64,000 nt of DNA. Origin: Panopea generosa. Lineage: Eukaryota; Mollusca; Bivalvia; Adapedonta; Hiatellidae. Below, in pieces: positions 12,047 through 24,480 of this stretch. The notes under the pieces are model-generated. The model made no database searches, was not told where the DNA came from, and was given only the letters and a program-made list of their open reading frames with translations. The translations under genes and the position numbers were made by a program. Position 1 is the first letter of the stretch. Every line of letters begins with the position of its first letter. Where the stretch lies: positions 42,309,616 through 42,373,615 of the forward strand of contig CM055901.1 of the NCBI GenBank assembly GCA_029582155.1. Direction: 5' to 3'.

Positions 12047-12410
12047 GTATTATGAGAAATTATTTCAAACTTTCGTTTTATGTTAACTATATACGTTGTA
12101 TAAACCTAATTGATTATAGCAATTGAAGGTGTGAAAACTTATTGATTTCGGTGTACATAACATTTTTACCATGTATTGTCTCGTATATCTTGTTTGCGTT
12201 TATGTTTTCTTTTGGTAATTAAGTATCTAAACCATGCCAAAGCCATGTATGTGCAAATAAAATAATTTAAGTATTTAAGGAAAAAGTTAATAGATCACCG
12301 GGAGATTGAACAACTTTTTAGGACATAGTTACTGTATGGATAATTTACTAGACAGTACTTTATGTAATTTAATTTAACATTGTGAACTTAATATATATTT
12401 GGAAATTACC
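12047..12410. other. Spacer without recognised features
   Basis: AT-rich; nothing identified before the satellite starts. Confidence 0.4.
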
Positions 12411-14675
12411 CGATATTTGGACTACGTAATAGTTATTTTGTTATTTTACGGAACTATATTGTGATAAACGTAAGGCCATAATAAATAAATTGCTAGATAA
12501 TCATCCCCGCCCGCCCCCTAATTTTCATGCCGCCCAGACCCTTTGTATTTTCATAAAAAAAACATCAAAAGTAAAAAATAAAATCCTTCCGCCCTCCCCG
12601 TTTTTTAGAAAAAATTGGATGATATTCTAGCAATTAATTTATAATGGCCTAATAGTTATTTTGTTATTTTACGGAACTATATTCTGAACTACGTAATCGT
12701 TATTTTGTTATTTTACGGAACTATATTCTGAACAAATTAATGGTTATTTTGTTACTTTACGGAACTGTATTCTGAACTACGTAATCGTTATTTTACAGAA
12801 CTATATTCTGAACTACGTTATGGTTATTTTATTGTTTTACCGAACTATATTCTGAACTACGTTATGGTTAATTTGTTATTATACTGAACTATATTTTGAA
12901 CTACAATATGGTTATTTTGTTATTTTAAAGAACTATGTTCTGAACTACGTAACCGGTGTTTTACGGAACTATATTGTGAACTACGCAATGGCTATTTTAT
13001 GGAACTATATTCTACGTAAATTAATGGTTATTTTGTTATTTTACGGAACTGTATTCTGAACTACGTAATCGTTATTTTACAGAACTATATTCTGAACTAC
13101 GTAATGGTTATTTTGTTATTTTACAGTACTATATTTTGAACTACGTAATGGCTATTTTGTTATTTTACGGAACTGTATTCAGAACTACGTAATGGTTATT
13201 TTGTTATTTTACGGAACTGTATTCTGAACTACGTCATGGTTATTTTGTTATTTTACGGAACTGTATTCTGAACTACGTAATGGTTATTTTGTAACTTTAC
13301 GGAACTATGTTCTGAACTACGTAATCGTTATTTTACGGAACTATATTGTGAACTACGAAATGGTTATTTTGTTATTTTACCGAACTATAGTGTAAACTAC
13401 GTAATGGTTATTTTGTTTTTATACGGAACTTTATTGTGGTCTACGTAATGGTTACATTGTTATTTTACAGAACTATATTCTGAACTACGTAATGGTTATT
13501 TTGTTATTTTATGGATCTATATTATAAACTACGTAATGGTTATTTTGTTATTTTGCGGAACTATATTGTTAACTACGTAATGGTTATTTTGTTATTTTAC
13601 GAAACTATCTTTTGAACTACGTAATGGTTATTTTGTTATTTTACGGAACTATATTGTGAACTACGTAATGGTATTTTGTTATTTTACGGAACTATGATTG
13701 AACTACGTAATCGTTATTTTACAGAACTATATTGTTAACTACGTAATGGTTATTTTGTTATTTAACCGAACTATAGTGTAAACTACATTATGGTTATTTT
13801 GTTATTTTACGGAACTATATTCTGAACTACGTAATGGTTATTTTGTTATTTTATGGAACTATATTGTAAACTACGTAATGGTTGTTTTGTTATTTTACGG
13901 AACTATATTGTAAACTACGTAATGATTATTTTGTTATTTTAAAGAACTATCTTTTGAACAATGTAATCGTTATTTTGCTATTTTACGGAATTATATTGTG
14001 AACTACGTAATGGTTATTTTGTTATTTTACGGAACTATATTGTAAAATACGTAATGGTTATTTTGTTATTTTACGGAACTATATTGTGAACTACGTAATG
14101 GTTATTTTGTTATTTTACGGAACTATATTGTGAACTACGTAATGGTATTTTGTTATTTTACGGAACTATATTGTGAACTACGTAATGGTTATTTTGTTAT
14201 TTTACGGAACTATATTGTAAACTACCTACGTGATGGTTGTTTTGTTATTTTACGGAACTATATTGTAAACTACGTAATGATTATTTTGTTATTTTAAAGA
14301 ACTATCTTTTGAACTACGTAATGGTTATTTTGTTATTTTACCGAATTATATTGTGAACTACGTAATGGTTATTTTGTTATTTTACGGAACTATATTGTAA
14401 AATACGTAATGGTTATTTTGTTATTTACGGAACTATATTGTGAACTACGTAATGGTATTTTGTTATTTTACGGTACTTTATTGTGAACTACGTAATGGTT
14501 ATTTTGTTATTTTACGGAACTATATTGTAAAATACGTTATGGTTATTTTATTATTTTACGGAACTATATTGTAAACTACGTAATGGTTACATTGTTATTT
14601 TACGGAACTATATTGTGAACTACGTAATGGTTATTTTGTTATTTTAAGGGACTGTATTGTAAATTATGTAATGTT
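12411..14675. repeat. 44-bp satellite array
   Basis: About 47 tandem units of 44 bp built around GAACTACGTAATGGTTATTT and TTACGGAACTATATT. Units are moderately diverged, and some have internal deletions (near 12790, 12960 and 13690). The array is interrupted at 12474-12649 by a MITE. No coding potential. Confidence 0.95.
12474..12649. mobile_element. MITE with 33-bp TIRs and TAA target duplication (PIF/Harbinger-like)
   Basis: A 176-bp insert in the 44-bp satellite. The left end GGCCATAATAAATAAATTGC (12474-12493) and the following 13 bases match the reverse complement of the right end at about 29 of 33 positions. TAA flanks both sides (12471-12473 and 12650-12652). Deleting the insert plus one TAA restores a normal satellite unit. 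Harbinger elements duplicate a 3-bp TWA target and often start with GG, hence the assignment. The interior is C-rich, then A-rich, and non-coding. Confidence 0.85.
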
Positions 14676-15319
14676 TTTTTTTTATATTTTAAGCATGACA
14701 GTTATTATTTAAACGAAATTCTGAAATATGTTGTGGTTATTTAACTTGGTTATACAAGTGAAATGAAAGTGGAAGACGTTCTGGTACACAACTAAAATGT
14801 GTTTTGAAATATAAAATGTCTATTTAACTGAGTTTTATTTTGAAACACACTGGAATGTTTATGTGTTTTCATCATAACTATTATGTCGTTCATATAAATA
14901 TGTTTATGTTTATGTGTTGTCATCATAATGTATTATGTGAAAGTAATTGTCATCAATCTTCAGTGTATTTTGTAATGTACATATGTTAATAAACAAAAAC
15001 ATATATTTAACATGGACTGTGAGTTTGTAACGTTATCACGTGTGATGTGATCCATTGTTTTCTTCAAAAATGCAAGCATGCATTCTAAGCATACATAATT
15101 AATGCTTATTTATCATGTTAACATGTTAATTTAGATTATTGCAAAGTTAGCATATTATATCATTATAGAATGTTGTTTTTAATTATTTTTATTATATCCA
15201 CATTAATAAAATATGATGTATGCACATGCAGTTATTTGAAATTGTTTCCATTATTTATTGATGATATTAACGTCACATTTTTCACCGTATCGTTATAATG
15301 ATCATGATTATGATCAGGA
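14676..15319. other. Spacer without recognised features
   Basis: AT-rich flank of the satellite with no supported gene or repeat. Confidence 0.4.
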
Positions 15320-15700
15320 CTCACACTATTATCTCCCTTGAATACTCTAGACCTATAGTTGAATGAGGTAAAATTTAAACAATAGTTCTATTTTTCTTCT
15401 TTTTTTCAGGGCTTTATATTGCAGTGATTTGTTTTTTCCTGTCATGTGTTAAATGGTCAGTAGCTGAGAAATCACCACTGAAAATTTAATGCTGATAGCA
15501 GATTTCTAGGCAATTCGGTGTCATTTTAGAATTAATGATTCCAACCATATTATGGGCTAATAGTTGATATTTTATTTCTCTGAATTAAAAAAAACTCCAG
15601 CCTTGCCAAGATATAAATACTTTCTTTATAATTGCAAATCTTGAGCCAGTGAAAAATTTGAGCTCAGACACATGCTGCAGAATTTTGTGTTTTCTATGTT
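15320..15700. mobile_element. Dispersed element, copy A
   Basis: Matches 56230-57055 over its whole length. Shared landmarks in order are CACTATTATCTCCCTT, TTGCAGTGATTTGTTTTTTC, GAAATCACC, a TGCTGATA-CAGAT-GGTGTCA segment, GAATTAAAAAAAACT and CATGCTGCAGAATTTTGT. No protein is encoded and no TIR was found. It is possibly a non-autonomous element of the type with attached tandem arrays known in bivalves, but the superfamily is undetermined. The 35-bp segment that is amplified in copy B is present once here (about 15489-15523). Confidence 0.75.
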
Positions 15701-15704
15701 TTGG

Positions 15705-15895
15705 ATATAAATGTAACAATGGAGCCCTATGTGAAATGTAATAATGATGTGAGACATAAATGTTACAATGAAGCCCTATGTGAAATGTAATAGTGGTTTG
15801 AGACATAAATGTTACAATGAAGCCCTATGTGAAATGTAATAGTGGTGTGAGGCATAAATGTTACAAGGGTGCCCTATGTGAAATTAATTTTGACA
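15705..15895. repeat. 49-bp tandem array attached to dispersed element A
   Basis: About four units of 49 bp with GCCCTATGTGAAATGTAATA, starting straight after the CTGCAGAATTTTGTG end of the dispersed element. Confidence 0.9.
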
Positions 15896-16249
15896 ATTAT
15901 ATATACTCCTTGTTTGATTTTTTTCAGGTTTTATAGATACGCATATTTATATTAAATGAGAAAACGTCTTATTATCTGTTCAGACATAAAGTATAGATAT
16001 GTATACTAAATATTCATGTTTTGTTGATATTTTCATATATACTAAGTGATACTATTATGTTCTATTAACTCTATGTGCTTTTGTTAGTGCTTGATTTAAA
16101 AAGAACACATGATAAGTGATAACAATAGTTTAAGAAAACCCCACCCAACTCTATTGTAACGTGAAAAAAAGGTACTTCAAATATTTATCATTTGCGTTGC
16201 ACTTGTTATATTATTGGTTTGTTTCTACTACATTACAACTTTTTCATAT
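15896..16249. other. Spacer without recognised features
   Basis: AT-rich, nothing identified. Confidence 0.4.
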
Positions 16250-18480
16250 ACAAATGAACGCCTTCAAAATGCTCTACTTTGACTGTAACAGTATTCACAC
16301 GCTTTGGGCAATCCAGCCCGTGATCCTTACATGTGTGTCGAGTTATACGGCAATCTGACATTACACTTACATCTAACCACTTTAAATAAGCTAATAAACT
16401 GTGTGGTGTTGGAACTTTCAGTGTTTATACATCCACCATTTTACTTTACGTTGTACTACTTTCCAGTTCCATTCCTCTTATATATGCCATATGTATCCTT
16501 TCATACTTAATTGCTGATGCAGACGTTGATGGTATACGTACAGGTGTCACAAATGTAGTACTGGCAAGGCAACTTTCTAGAAGGACTTCATTAGCGTATC
16601 ACTGGTTTATCCCAGTTTTCCATTGTACACACTTACCAATGCCTCTTTTCTTGATTGGGCAATTGAAACGTTTGTGGAAGTTTCGTCTTCAAAAACAAAA
16701 GCACAATCACGAACTGTCTGATTTATTTGAAACTACCGAAGTGATAGTCCTGTTCCCGTACCATACAGACGAGAGGTTTTGTCACATCCAAGAACAGCAT
16801 GTATGAACAATATAATTTATGTATTTGTTTACGTACTTCTTTCCCTAGTTTTAGTGTTGTAAGCTTTGTGCTTTAAATCTTAAATCTGGATTTCATATTC
16901 ATCTTTATTTAGGTTTAAAGAATATATCATAGTAGTCCATGTTGGCGTAATAGAAAAGGACCAATATTCATATCATCACCGTTAAGAACCATTGACTGAC
17001 TTACTGGATGTTCCACAGATGTACTCTTAATGCTTGTCGGGATTTAACATCGTGTTAATTAGACATTGCTTATATTTTGTGCAAGCAAAGAACGCAGCTG
17101 TTTGTGTTTATTGTCAGTTCACCTACGAATATTGTTTTTCACGCATGTCCAACATTACATCTAAGGTGAGCAGTATATTTCGAAGATGAATCCTCTGGAT
17201 ATCAAATCAAATACAACTATTGATCATTGTTTATCGACAATATACCGCAAATAAAAATCGTATAATAAAGAGGTATCCGGTTATATGTATAACCTTGTTG
17301 GCTATGGAAGTTAAAAATCCTCCGTCAATGACATACTGAAAATATGTGGCCACAGTTTGTTGATATACCCAAGGAGGTACATAAGTCATATGTGATTAAT
17401 GAAGATAGTTCTTCTCTGGTCAACATAACTGCAGCAGCAGAAATCCAGTGTTGAAAACACAGCTGAAGATCGACTTGTATTATTTCATAATTTACTATAA
17501 TCGCAACTTTAAAACCCAGTGTATCAGCCTATTTATTTTTTAAAAATAATACTCATTGGGTCTTGTTCTTCCATTAATTTAATACTATCACTACTAGTAT
17601 CCCTTGATTTACCCATATTGACATTTGTATCTTCCATAACATCAAAATTGCATAGCAATGGATCGCCATTAAATGGATTTTATAAATTGACAAAGCTGGC
17701 AATTTGTTTCATTCTTTGCTATCCTTTTTATGCTGCTCACATGACGTATTCATAACTATTGCATACCCTGATGTAACTCAGCACATGTCGGTTAATTCGA
17801 GAACTTTAATGAATTATTATATTCTTCATTACGTTGTTAAATATTGTACAAGTACATACACCATTACTTCAAATAAGGTGTTTGTCATGTTGCAGCATAA
17901 TATAGTAACATTTCTAAAAAGTATGCAGACAAAGAGCCAATTTCCCTTGCGTATCTTTTAACGTTCCAAAAGGTTCAAACATCTCTAAGTATTGCATACA
18001 TAACAGTGCCGTTCTTTTAATAACCATAGTTTTTTTATAGGCGTCTGGTATTTTGATTAGCAAATGGTTTAGGCTTAAAGATGCAACTTTTATATCAGTG
18101 CGTGTTTCACATTCTGAGTTAATTAGAAACTTATTCCACAAAATTTTGAAATGTCTGATACTCTTCAGACAGTGGCAGTGCTATTGTCCGTGTTTCGAAA
18201 TTTAAAGAGGTTGTATTATGAACCTTTGATTTCATAATACTGCTACGAATTGCTTCTTTGCGAGTTTGTACCCTTATTCCTCTTATCATAGCTTTTCGCT
18301 AAGCATATACCCTACAGTTGTATCAGCATAAATGAACTCGAAAAACTCTTGTAGCTCCGAATCTCCAATCAGATGACCGATGTTCCATAAAAAGCTCTCT
18401 TCAACTTTGATTCTGATGTCCTCCCAATCAATGTTACAATGTTTCACTATTCACTGGCTCATTCTGTGGTGTTTCTATTT
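16250..18480 (-). pseudogene. Wreck of a recurring invertebrate repeat-encoded protein with a Cys-rich tail
   Basis: Minus-strand blocks, separated by many stops and frameshifts, fall in the order of a large protein family that I recall from mollusc and cnidarian genomes and whose function I do not know. They are ADTTVGYMLSEK and TRTIALPLSEEYQTFQNF (about 18350-18150); LNHLLIKIPDAYKKTMVIKR, CMQYLEMFEPFGTLKD and LCLHTF (18100-17914), then MLLYYA; SCEQHKKDSKE (about 17740, family form YTTSEQHKD); NPFNGDPLLCNFDVMED (about 17650); HAVLGCDKTSRLYGTGTG (about 16800-16750, family form ALTGCDTTSRxxGxGK); FVFEDETSTNVSIAQSRKEA and LVSVYNGKLG (about 16660); and a cysteine tail SDCRITRHTCKDHGLDCPK (about 16350-16290). 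The family assignment is by memory of these motifs and could be wrong in detail. That this was coding sequence is well supported by the consistent order. Confidence 0.55.
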
Positions 18481-19418
18481 TTTTCTTCCATAAAGACTGG
18501 CCAAAAGCAAGCATAAACATACCATATACCCTGATCACTTACAAAGTTCATCTTTAAAATAATACGAGTTTCATTATAATCATCGGCATGGGTCATATGC
18601 GATTTAAGTTACCAGAATGTTTCTGTTAATCAAATTGCACACGAACAATTACTTATACGGCAAACCTATCTTTCACAATTCACAGGCAAATGATTTATTA
18701 TACACAGAATGTAAGTTATTTGTAATCTTAAACATTTGTGATGTTTTGATCCCTCAAAATGGTCTTGAATTAAACGAATTGCAGCTTGAAGATTAAGAGC
18801 TGGTATACACATTTAAAAATCATAAACCCTTCAACTTGAAAGATAAATTGCTGGGAAAAGTCTCGTTTAGTAGAGAATTTCGTTTTACGAAGTAAACATT
18901 TTAGTTTGTCTTCTTAGAATGAATGGAAATAATTTGAAACGAGAATTCGCGAGAATTTGCGTAAATACGCGAGCATTTCTAAATCTGAATCAGTCGTTTT
19001 CACTTCTCTATGTAATTCCTTGGTGCAAAGTAGTGATATTTTGCTAGCTTCAATTTAAAATATTTACATTTCTACTACAATCGTTCTTAATGAACTATAT
19101 ATATCAACTGCATTTAATTTTTTTAATAAAAAACATTTTTTAGCTCGGCGCAGCTAAAATTACCAGTTTACATTTCAATGGTTGCACGTTTTTGTTTTGC
19201 TAGTTAGACGTCACGTTGTCGTTAGATTAAGGTGACGTTTGTCGTAAGTTGCCATACAAATGCGTGTACTTGTTTAGCATGTTGAGAGCGTCGCCGTTAC
19301 ATATATGACATTGGCTTTGCGGTTTAATGCGTATAATTCACTTGTTAAATATCAAAATTGCAAAAATAACGTAACATTTTTATCTAAAATAGTTCGAAAA
19401 TATAATGTAAATATAAGA
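18481..19418. other. Spacer, possibly the decayed 5' part of the preceding pseudogene
   Basis: A short coding-like stretch (VYGMFMLAFGQSLWKKK, minus strand, about 18530) may extend the pseudogene. Nothing else is recognised. Confidence 0.3.
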
Positions 19419-19536
19419 ATTAAAAGCCGAATTTTTAGTTTTGATCGGGGGAGAGAAAAACATCCGGGCTTCACGAATATAATTTTGGCGTAATGTTTTT
19501 CATCACCCGATGAAAACTCAAAATTCGGCTTTTAAT
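19419..19536. mobile_element. Hairpin (foldback) MITE
   Basis: Two arms of about 43-45 bp, 19419-19463 and 19493-19536, are near-perfect inverted copies (outer part AAAAGCCGAATTTT) separated by a loop of about 29 bases. TTAA occurs at both outer edges, so a TTAA target is possible but cannot be separated from the palindrome. Confidence 0.75.
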
Positions 19537-19578
19537 CCTTAATTATAAAAACCTACTATTTGAAATTCTTTATTGGTT

Positions 19579-22500
19579 AGTTTAGTTTAAACATATTTTA
19601 TTTCAACATAAAATGGGGATGGGCCACTAGTTCTTTCACCATTAGGTTCGGCCCGTCCCCTACATCTTTTTTGTACAATGTTTACATTAAATATCAAAAT
19701 GACATATTTCAAAAAAATTTTCTTAACCGATATTATGAGAATAGAAAAAGGTAGGAAAGGAAAGAAAGTAATAAATAGTAAAACAAACACATATCATTTC
19801 TTCTTTATGCCGTCCATACGCATGCGTCCTGTGTCCACATTTCGGTAGCACCCCAGTGAGAAGATCAGATTAGTAAATAAAAAAGAACAAAAATAAAAAC
19901 AAAACTTTGGTGTCCTATGCAACTTAACATTTATATGCAATGGGCAAAATAGTTAAATAATTCACACGATTGAAGTAATGTAGTACCGTTAAAAACAAGA
20001 TAGGAAAACATAAATGAGATTATGCAAAGCGTTTAGTTTCTTTGATATAGTATTGTACCGCTTTGGCTATAATAATATTGCTAACATGCGATAGTTTTTC
20101 ATCTCCATATAGAAGGCGCTGTGTACTTAGAGGGTGAAATGATCTTGTCGAGTTAAAAATGTTTATCTTTGAGTTCTGTTTATTTTGCATTTAAAAAGTA
20201 ATGCTCAGCATCTTCAATATTACCACAATGTCGACAACAAGAATCAGTTCTAATATGGTTGCGGAACAAGTCATTATTTAAATTACTGCAAATATTTCTT
20301 AATCTTGCTAATATAACTGATAATTTTCTATTTCTATAATAAAAGTGTTGAGGTATTGTAATATTATTTTGTTTTCTCATGGAGAACTTAAACGCAGTTA
20401 AAGAAGCGGCAGACTTAAAGTTGTTACCTTAGTGGTTTCATAATATAATTAAGGATGGTATACATAATTTCTCATGATTTCGGTTCTTGAAAACGGTATA
20501 GTGATGTCTCTGCTATTTCTTAAATTGTATGTTGTTCTTTCATCAACATTTGGTGGGAACAAATCAACTATATAAGATGGAATGATATATACATAAAGTA
20601 ATATTGCTGTAATGTTCTGCGATAAGAAAGAGTTTCCCATCTACATTATATATATAAATTTTCAATAGATCTGGTTAAGCCAGTGGCTATACGTGCAGCT
20701 TCATTTTGTAATTTATCGAGTGATTTCGATGATTGATCAGTGCAATTGTTCCAGACTAGAGAGGAATATTCAAGAATTGGTCGAACATACGAAATGTAAA
20801 TTTGGTTGAGGGTTTTTCGACCGAGTGAGTATTTAAGGCGACGCATTATACCTATCGTTTTTGAAGCAGACTTTAAAATATTATCAACATGATCGGTACA
20901 TTTTTCGTCTTAATTTAAAGTTACACCTAGATGTTTATGAGATTATACAAATTGAATGTCTACGTTATGAAATGTTATATAAGGTAAGTAATTGTTATCT
21001 CTTAAAGAAAAAACAATATAGCTTCCGTTTTGTTAGGGTTGACATTTACTAGCCATTGTTTATCCCACTGGGATATCATTAAAAAATCATGATTAATTAA
21101 ATCTTCAATATCACTTACTGATGAGGCTGAATAGTATAATGAACTATCGTCAGCATACACACGTGTTAAACTGAGACAATTGTTAGCTATATCATTAACA
21201 TAAATTAAAAAAAATAAAGGTCCATGAATGGATCCTTGAGACACTCCTGCATTAAGAGATTTTAAATTGAAATATGTACCCTGAAAAATTACCCGTTGGG
21301 ATCGGTTTGTAATCAGAAACCGATTCTAAAAGTTGACCATTAATACCGTTTTCCTGTAGTTTAAATAGTAAACCCTATGCCAGACTCTGTCAAAAGCCTT
21401 CGATATGTCACAAAATACCATACATGAATACTGTTTGTTATCAAAGGTTTGACAAATGTGATGATATATGTCTATAAGTTGATATGTAGAAGAATGATTT
21501 GGCAAAAAGCCTGACTGGTATTTATAAATCAAATTATTATCAAGAAAAAAGTTATACATATTCTTAAAAACAAGCCTTTCAAAATGTTTTCCGACACAAC
21601 TAAGTAAAGACACAGGTCTGTAATTTGACTCCAATGACTTTTTCCCTTTTTAAAAATAGGAGTGACATTTGCAATCTTCCACAAATCGGAATATATACAT
21701 TCACTAAGAGATCGGTTACATAAAAAATGAAAGTGGTTTTGAAATAGCTTTCGACACAGATTTCAGCATTCTATGACTGATCATATCATAGGCCGAAGGC
21801 CTTATTTATCGGTAAAATACTAATAAGTTCAGATATATCATCCTCAGTTATTATAAAATGTGAAAGGAAATTATTAGTTTTGTATAAAAGATCGGGTAAA
21901 ACAACACCAATATCGTTCACAGTGGATACTGAAGCAAAATAATCATTAAGGCAGTCATCTTTATTCTGATTTGTTTTATGTAAAAATATCATCAATAAAA
22001 TCATTTAAGGAGATATACTTGATGACAAATTATTTCCTTTGACAAAATAGCGAATAATTTTTCAAAAACTTCTTTTGTCGTGTGTTTGAAAATCGTTAAG
22101 TGTTGACTCTAAATTATTAAAGAAATGTTCTTTTGCATATTTTTTTTTATGGTTATTAACTTTATTTCGAGTATTTTGATTTGCCCGATTTTACAGCAAT
22201 AGATTTAAGTATGTTTGTTATACGACAAAGTTTCCTTAATTTTGAATAAAACCATGGTTGATCGTCAGGACGTACATTTATTAATTTAGATAGTATACAT
22301 TCCTTTATAATTTTCATAAAAGATTCTGTAAACAGTTCACATGTTGTATTTTAATTACAATTTGACAGACACGGCCAATCAAAATTGTTTATTTTATTTT
22401 TTAACAACTCAAAGTTAGTTTTATCCTAGAGCCATACTGATCTTTCATAAGTATGATCAGTACTATATAAAAAAGGTAAAATAATGAAAGTAGCTTTATG

Positions 22501-23000
22501 ATCACTAATATCAGGAGGTACATTGATACTACCTTCATTGAGATAAGATAAATCGTAAGGGATGATTACTGGATCAAGTATAGCATTATTTCTCGTTGGT
22601 TCAGTAATAACTTTCATTAATGAGTTTTGGTAAAGAACATTCTTTAAATTATGAATGTTATTGTTAAGCAAATATTCATTAAGATCTCCAAATAAAATTT
22701 AATTCCTGGACATTTCATAAGCTTTTTCGATATTATTATTAAGGCTGTTAAAGAAGTCTGCATCAGCTGTTTTAGGGCTATAAAATACGCCTAATAGAAT
22801 AATTTCTTGTCCCGATTTGACCTTAACCCAGATAGATTCATTTCAAAATGTTTCCAGATTTGGAACCCTTGAATGAATGATATTTTTTGCTAAATATATC
22901 AAAATACCCCCACCATGATTTGTTCTATCTTTGCGAAGGTTCATCAAATTTATCACTAATTTTCAATAAATCACTAGAGACTTGTGTATTTAAGTGCGTT
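19579..23000 (-). mobile_element. CR1-like LINE, 5' part lost in the assembly gap
   Basis: Minus-strand non-LTR retrotransposon with endonuclease and reverse transcriptase remains. Endonuclease blocks are NHGGGILIYLAKNI, ESIWVKVKSGQEIILLGVFY (about 22910-22790) and PPDISDHKATFIILPF (about 22510). RT blocks are ESNYRPVSLLSCVGKHFERL (21630), FCDISKAFDRVWH (about 21405), SQGSIHGPLFFLIYVNDI and intact YADD (21146-21157), WDKQWLVNVNPNKTE and YVRPILEYSSLVWNN (20780). A Cys/His motif CCRHCGNIEDAEHYF lies near 20210. The 3' region is non-coding and ends in a GC hairpin (19614-19661) plus AATAAAATATGTTTAAAC (minus strand). Stops and frameshifts at several places make it inactive. The 5' end is in the N run or beyond. 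Confidence 0.9.
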
Positions 23001-23500
23001 NNNNNNNNNNNNNNNNNNNNNNNNNNNNNNNNNNNNNNNNNNNNNNNNNNNNNNNNNNNNNNNNNNNNNNNNNNNNNNNNNNNNNNNNNNNNNNNNNNNN
23101 NNNNNNNNNNNNNNNNNNNNNNNNNNNNNNNNNNNNNNNNNNNNNNNNNNNNNNNNNNNNNNNNNNNNNNNNNNNNNNNNNNNNNNNNNNNNNNNNNNNN
23201 NNNNNNNNNNNNNNNNNNNNNNNNNNNNNNNNNNNNNNNNNNNNNNNNNNNNNNNNNNNNNNNNNNNNNNNNNNNNNNNNNNNNNNNNNNNNNNNNNNNN
23301 NNNNNNNNNNNNNNNNNNNNNNNNNNNNNNNNNNNNNNNNNNNNNNNNNNNNNNNNNNNNNNNNNNNNNNNNNNNNNNNNNNNNNNNNNNNNNNNNNNNN
23401 NNNNNNNNNNNNNNNNNNNNNNNNNNNNNNNNNNNNNNNNNNNNNNNNNNNNNNNNNNNNNNNNNNNNNNNNNNNNNNNNNNNNNNNNNNNNNNNNNNNN
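23001..23500. other. Assembly gap (500 N)
   Basis: Exactly 500 undetermined bases, so the size is probably arbitrary. It truncates the LINE endonuclease. Reading frames across it are artefacts. Confidence 1.
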
Positions 23501-23878
23501 TACTATATCAAAAAGACGAAGAAAAATTACTTTCGTGATAGAATATAACATGATGATACATGTAACTGCTTTATATAGTAAACACAATATTTTAACCAAC
23601 GTCTAGAAGTTTTTATCTGTTCCAATCTATAATCAATGGTGTGCTATTGATCGTTATATTATGCATTACTAATTGTTCGGTTTGAGAAGACATTTGTTAC
23701 TGAAAGTATCTAGCCGCTAAATTTACAGTTCACTATTACTATTCAGAGCATATGTGGTAATTTCAGGATCGAATTTCCATTATTCGTATAACATTTATTT
23801 ACTACATGATGCTGCCAGCTGTCCATCACGATTCCCTCTCTGATTGTGCGACAGTCGAAAGAAATGGGAATTAATAAA
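23501..23878. other. Spacer without recognised features
   Basis: May hold more of the LINE 5' region, but nothing recognisable is seen. Confidence 0.35.
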
Positions 23879-24012
23879 ACGCGTGGTCCAGTGGTAGAGC
23901 TCGATCGGAGGATCATGTGTTCGATCCTCCGCAACGGCTTTGTGTCGTGTTCCTGAGCAAGACACCTTTTCCGCATTATCGAATACAAATATATTTAAAC
24001 TAACCTAAACAG
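23879..24012 (+). mobile_element. tRNA-derived SINE
   Basis: The head resembles a tRNA, with an A-box-like TGGTCCAGTGGTAGAGC (23884-23900) and a B box GTGTTCGATCC (23917-23927), the internal promoter of RNA polymerase III. A central block, GTCGTGTTCCTGAGCAAGAC (23943-23962), resembles a conserved core found in many animal SINEs. The tail, ATATATTTAAACTAACC, resembles the LINE tails in this window, which would fit mobilisation by such a LINE. It is not a functional tRNA gene: the acceptor stem does not close. Confidence 0.75.
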
Positions 24013-24480
24013 TTGGCTGTGGTAAATACCTGTCCTTACCGCTATCTTGTCATACCTTTATTATTTACCTCTCTTGCTGCTCTCGCTTTTACGTCAATGA
24101 GTACATACAAATATTGCATCATTTATAAATTTACATAAACGACGGAGGAAGAGCTAGACACAGTGCACTCGTAAACCAACATTTAAGCCCAACAGTGTCA
24201 GTTTTACTACTGTCCCACTAAAGACGGTGATACCCGTTGTCAGTTCATCTGTGTGTATGTAATGTCTTTGTTGTGATCACTGTGTCCTTTCAATGTCTCT
24301 TGATGAACATAAACTTCTCTTTTTTTTATCATTTTGCAGAAATAAAACGAAACGCGTTTTGTAAAATTGAACATAGAAAATAGTACAATAACATTGCACG
24401 TAACACTAAACACGAGTTCAATAACTTTTAAAATTAAAAATAATCGTTTATATAATATTTATAATTCTATTGTTTAAGAA
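24013..24480. other. Spacer without recognised features
   Basis: No supported gene or repeat. Confidence 0.4.

Noticed and set aside
22887-23606. Reading frames of 184-239 codons across the N run
   Set aside because: Most of their length is undetermined bases.
23881-23935. Functional tRNA gene
   Set aside because: A and B boxes are recognisable, but the acceptor stem does not pair, and the sequence continues into a SINE body and tail.
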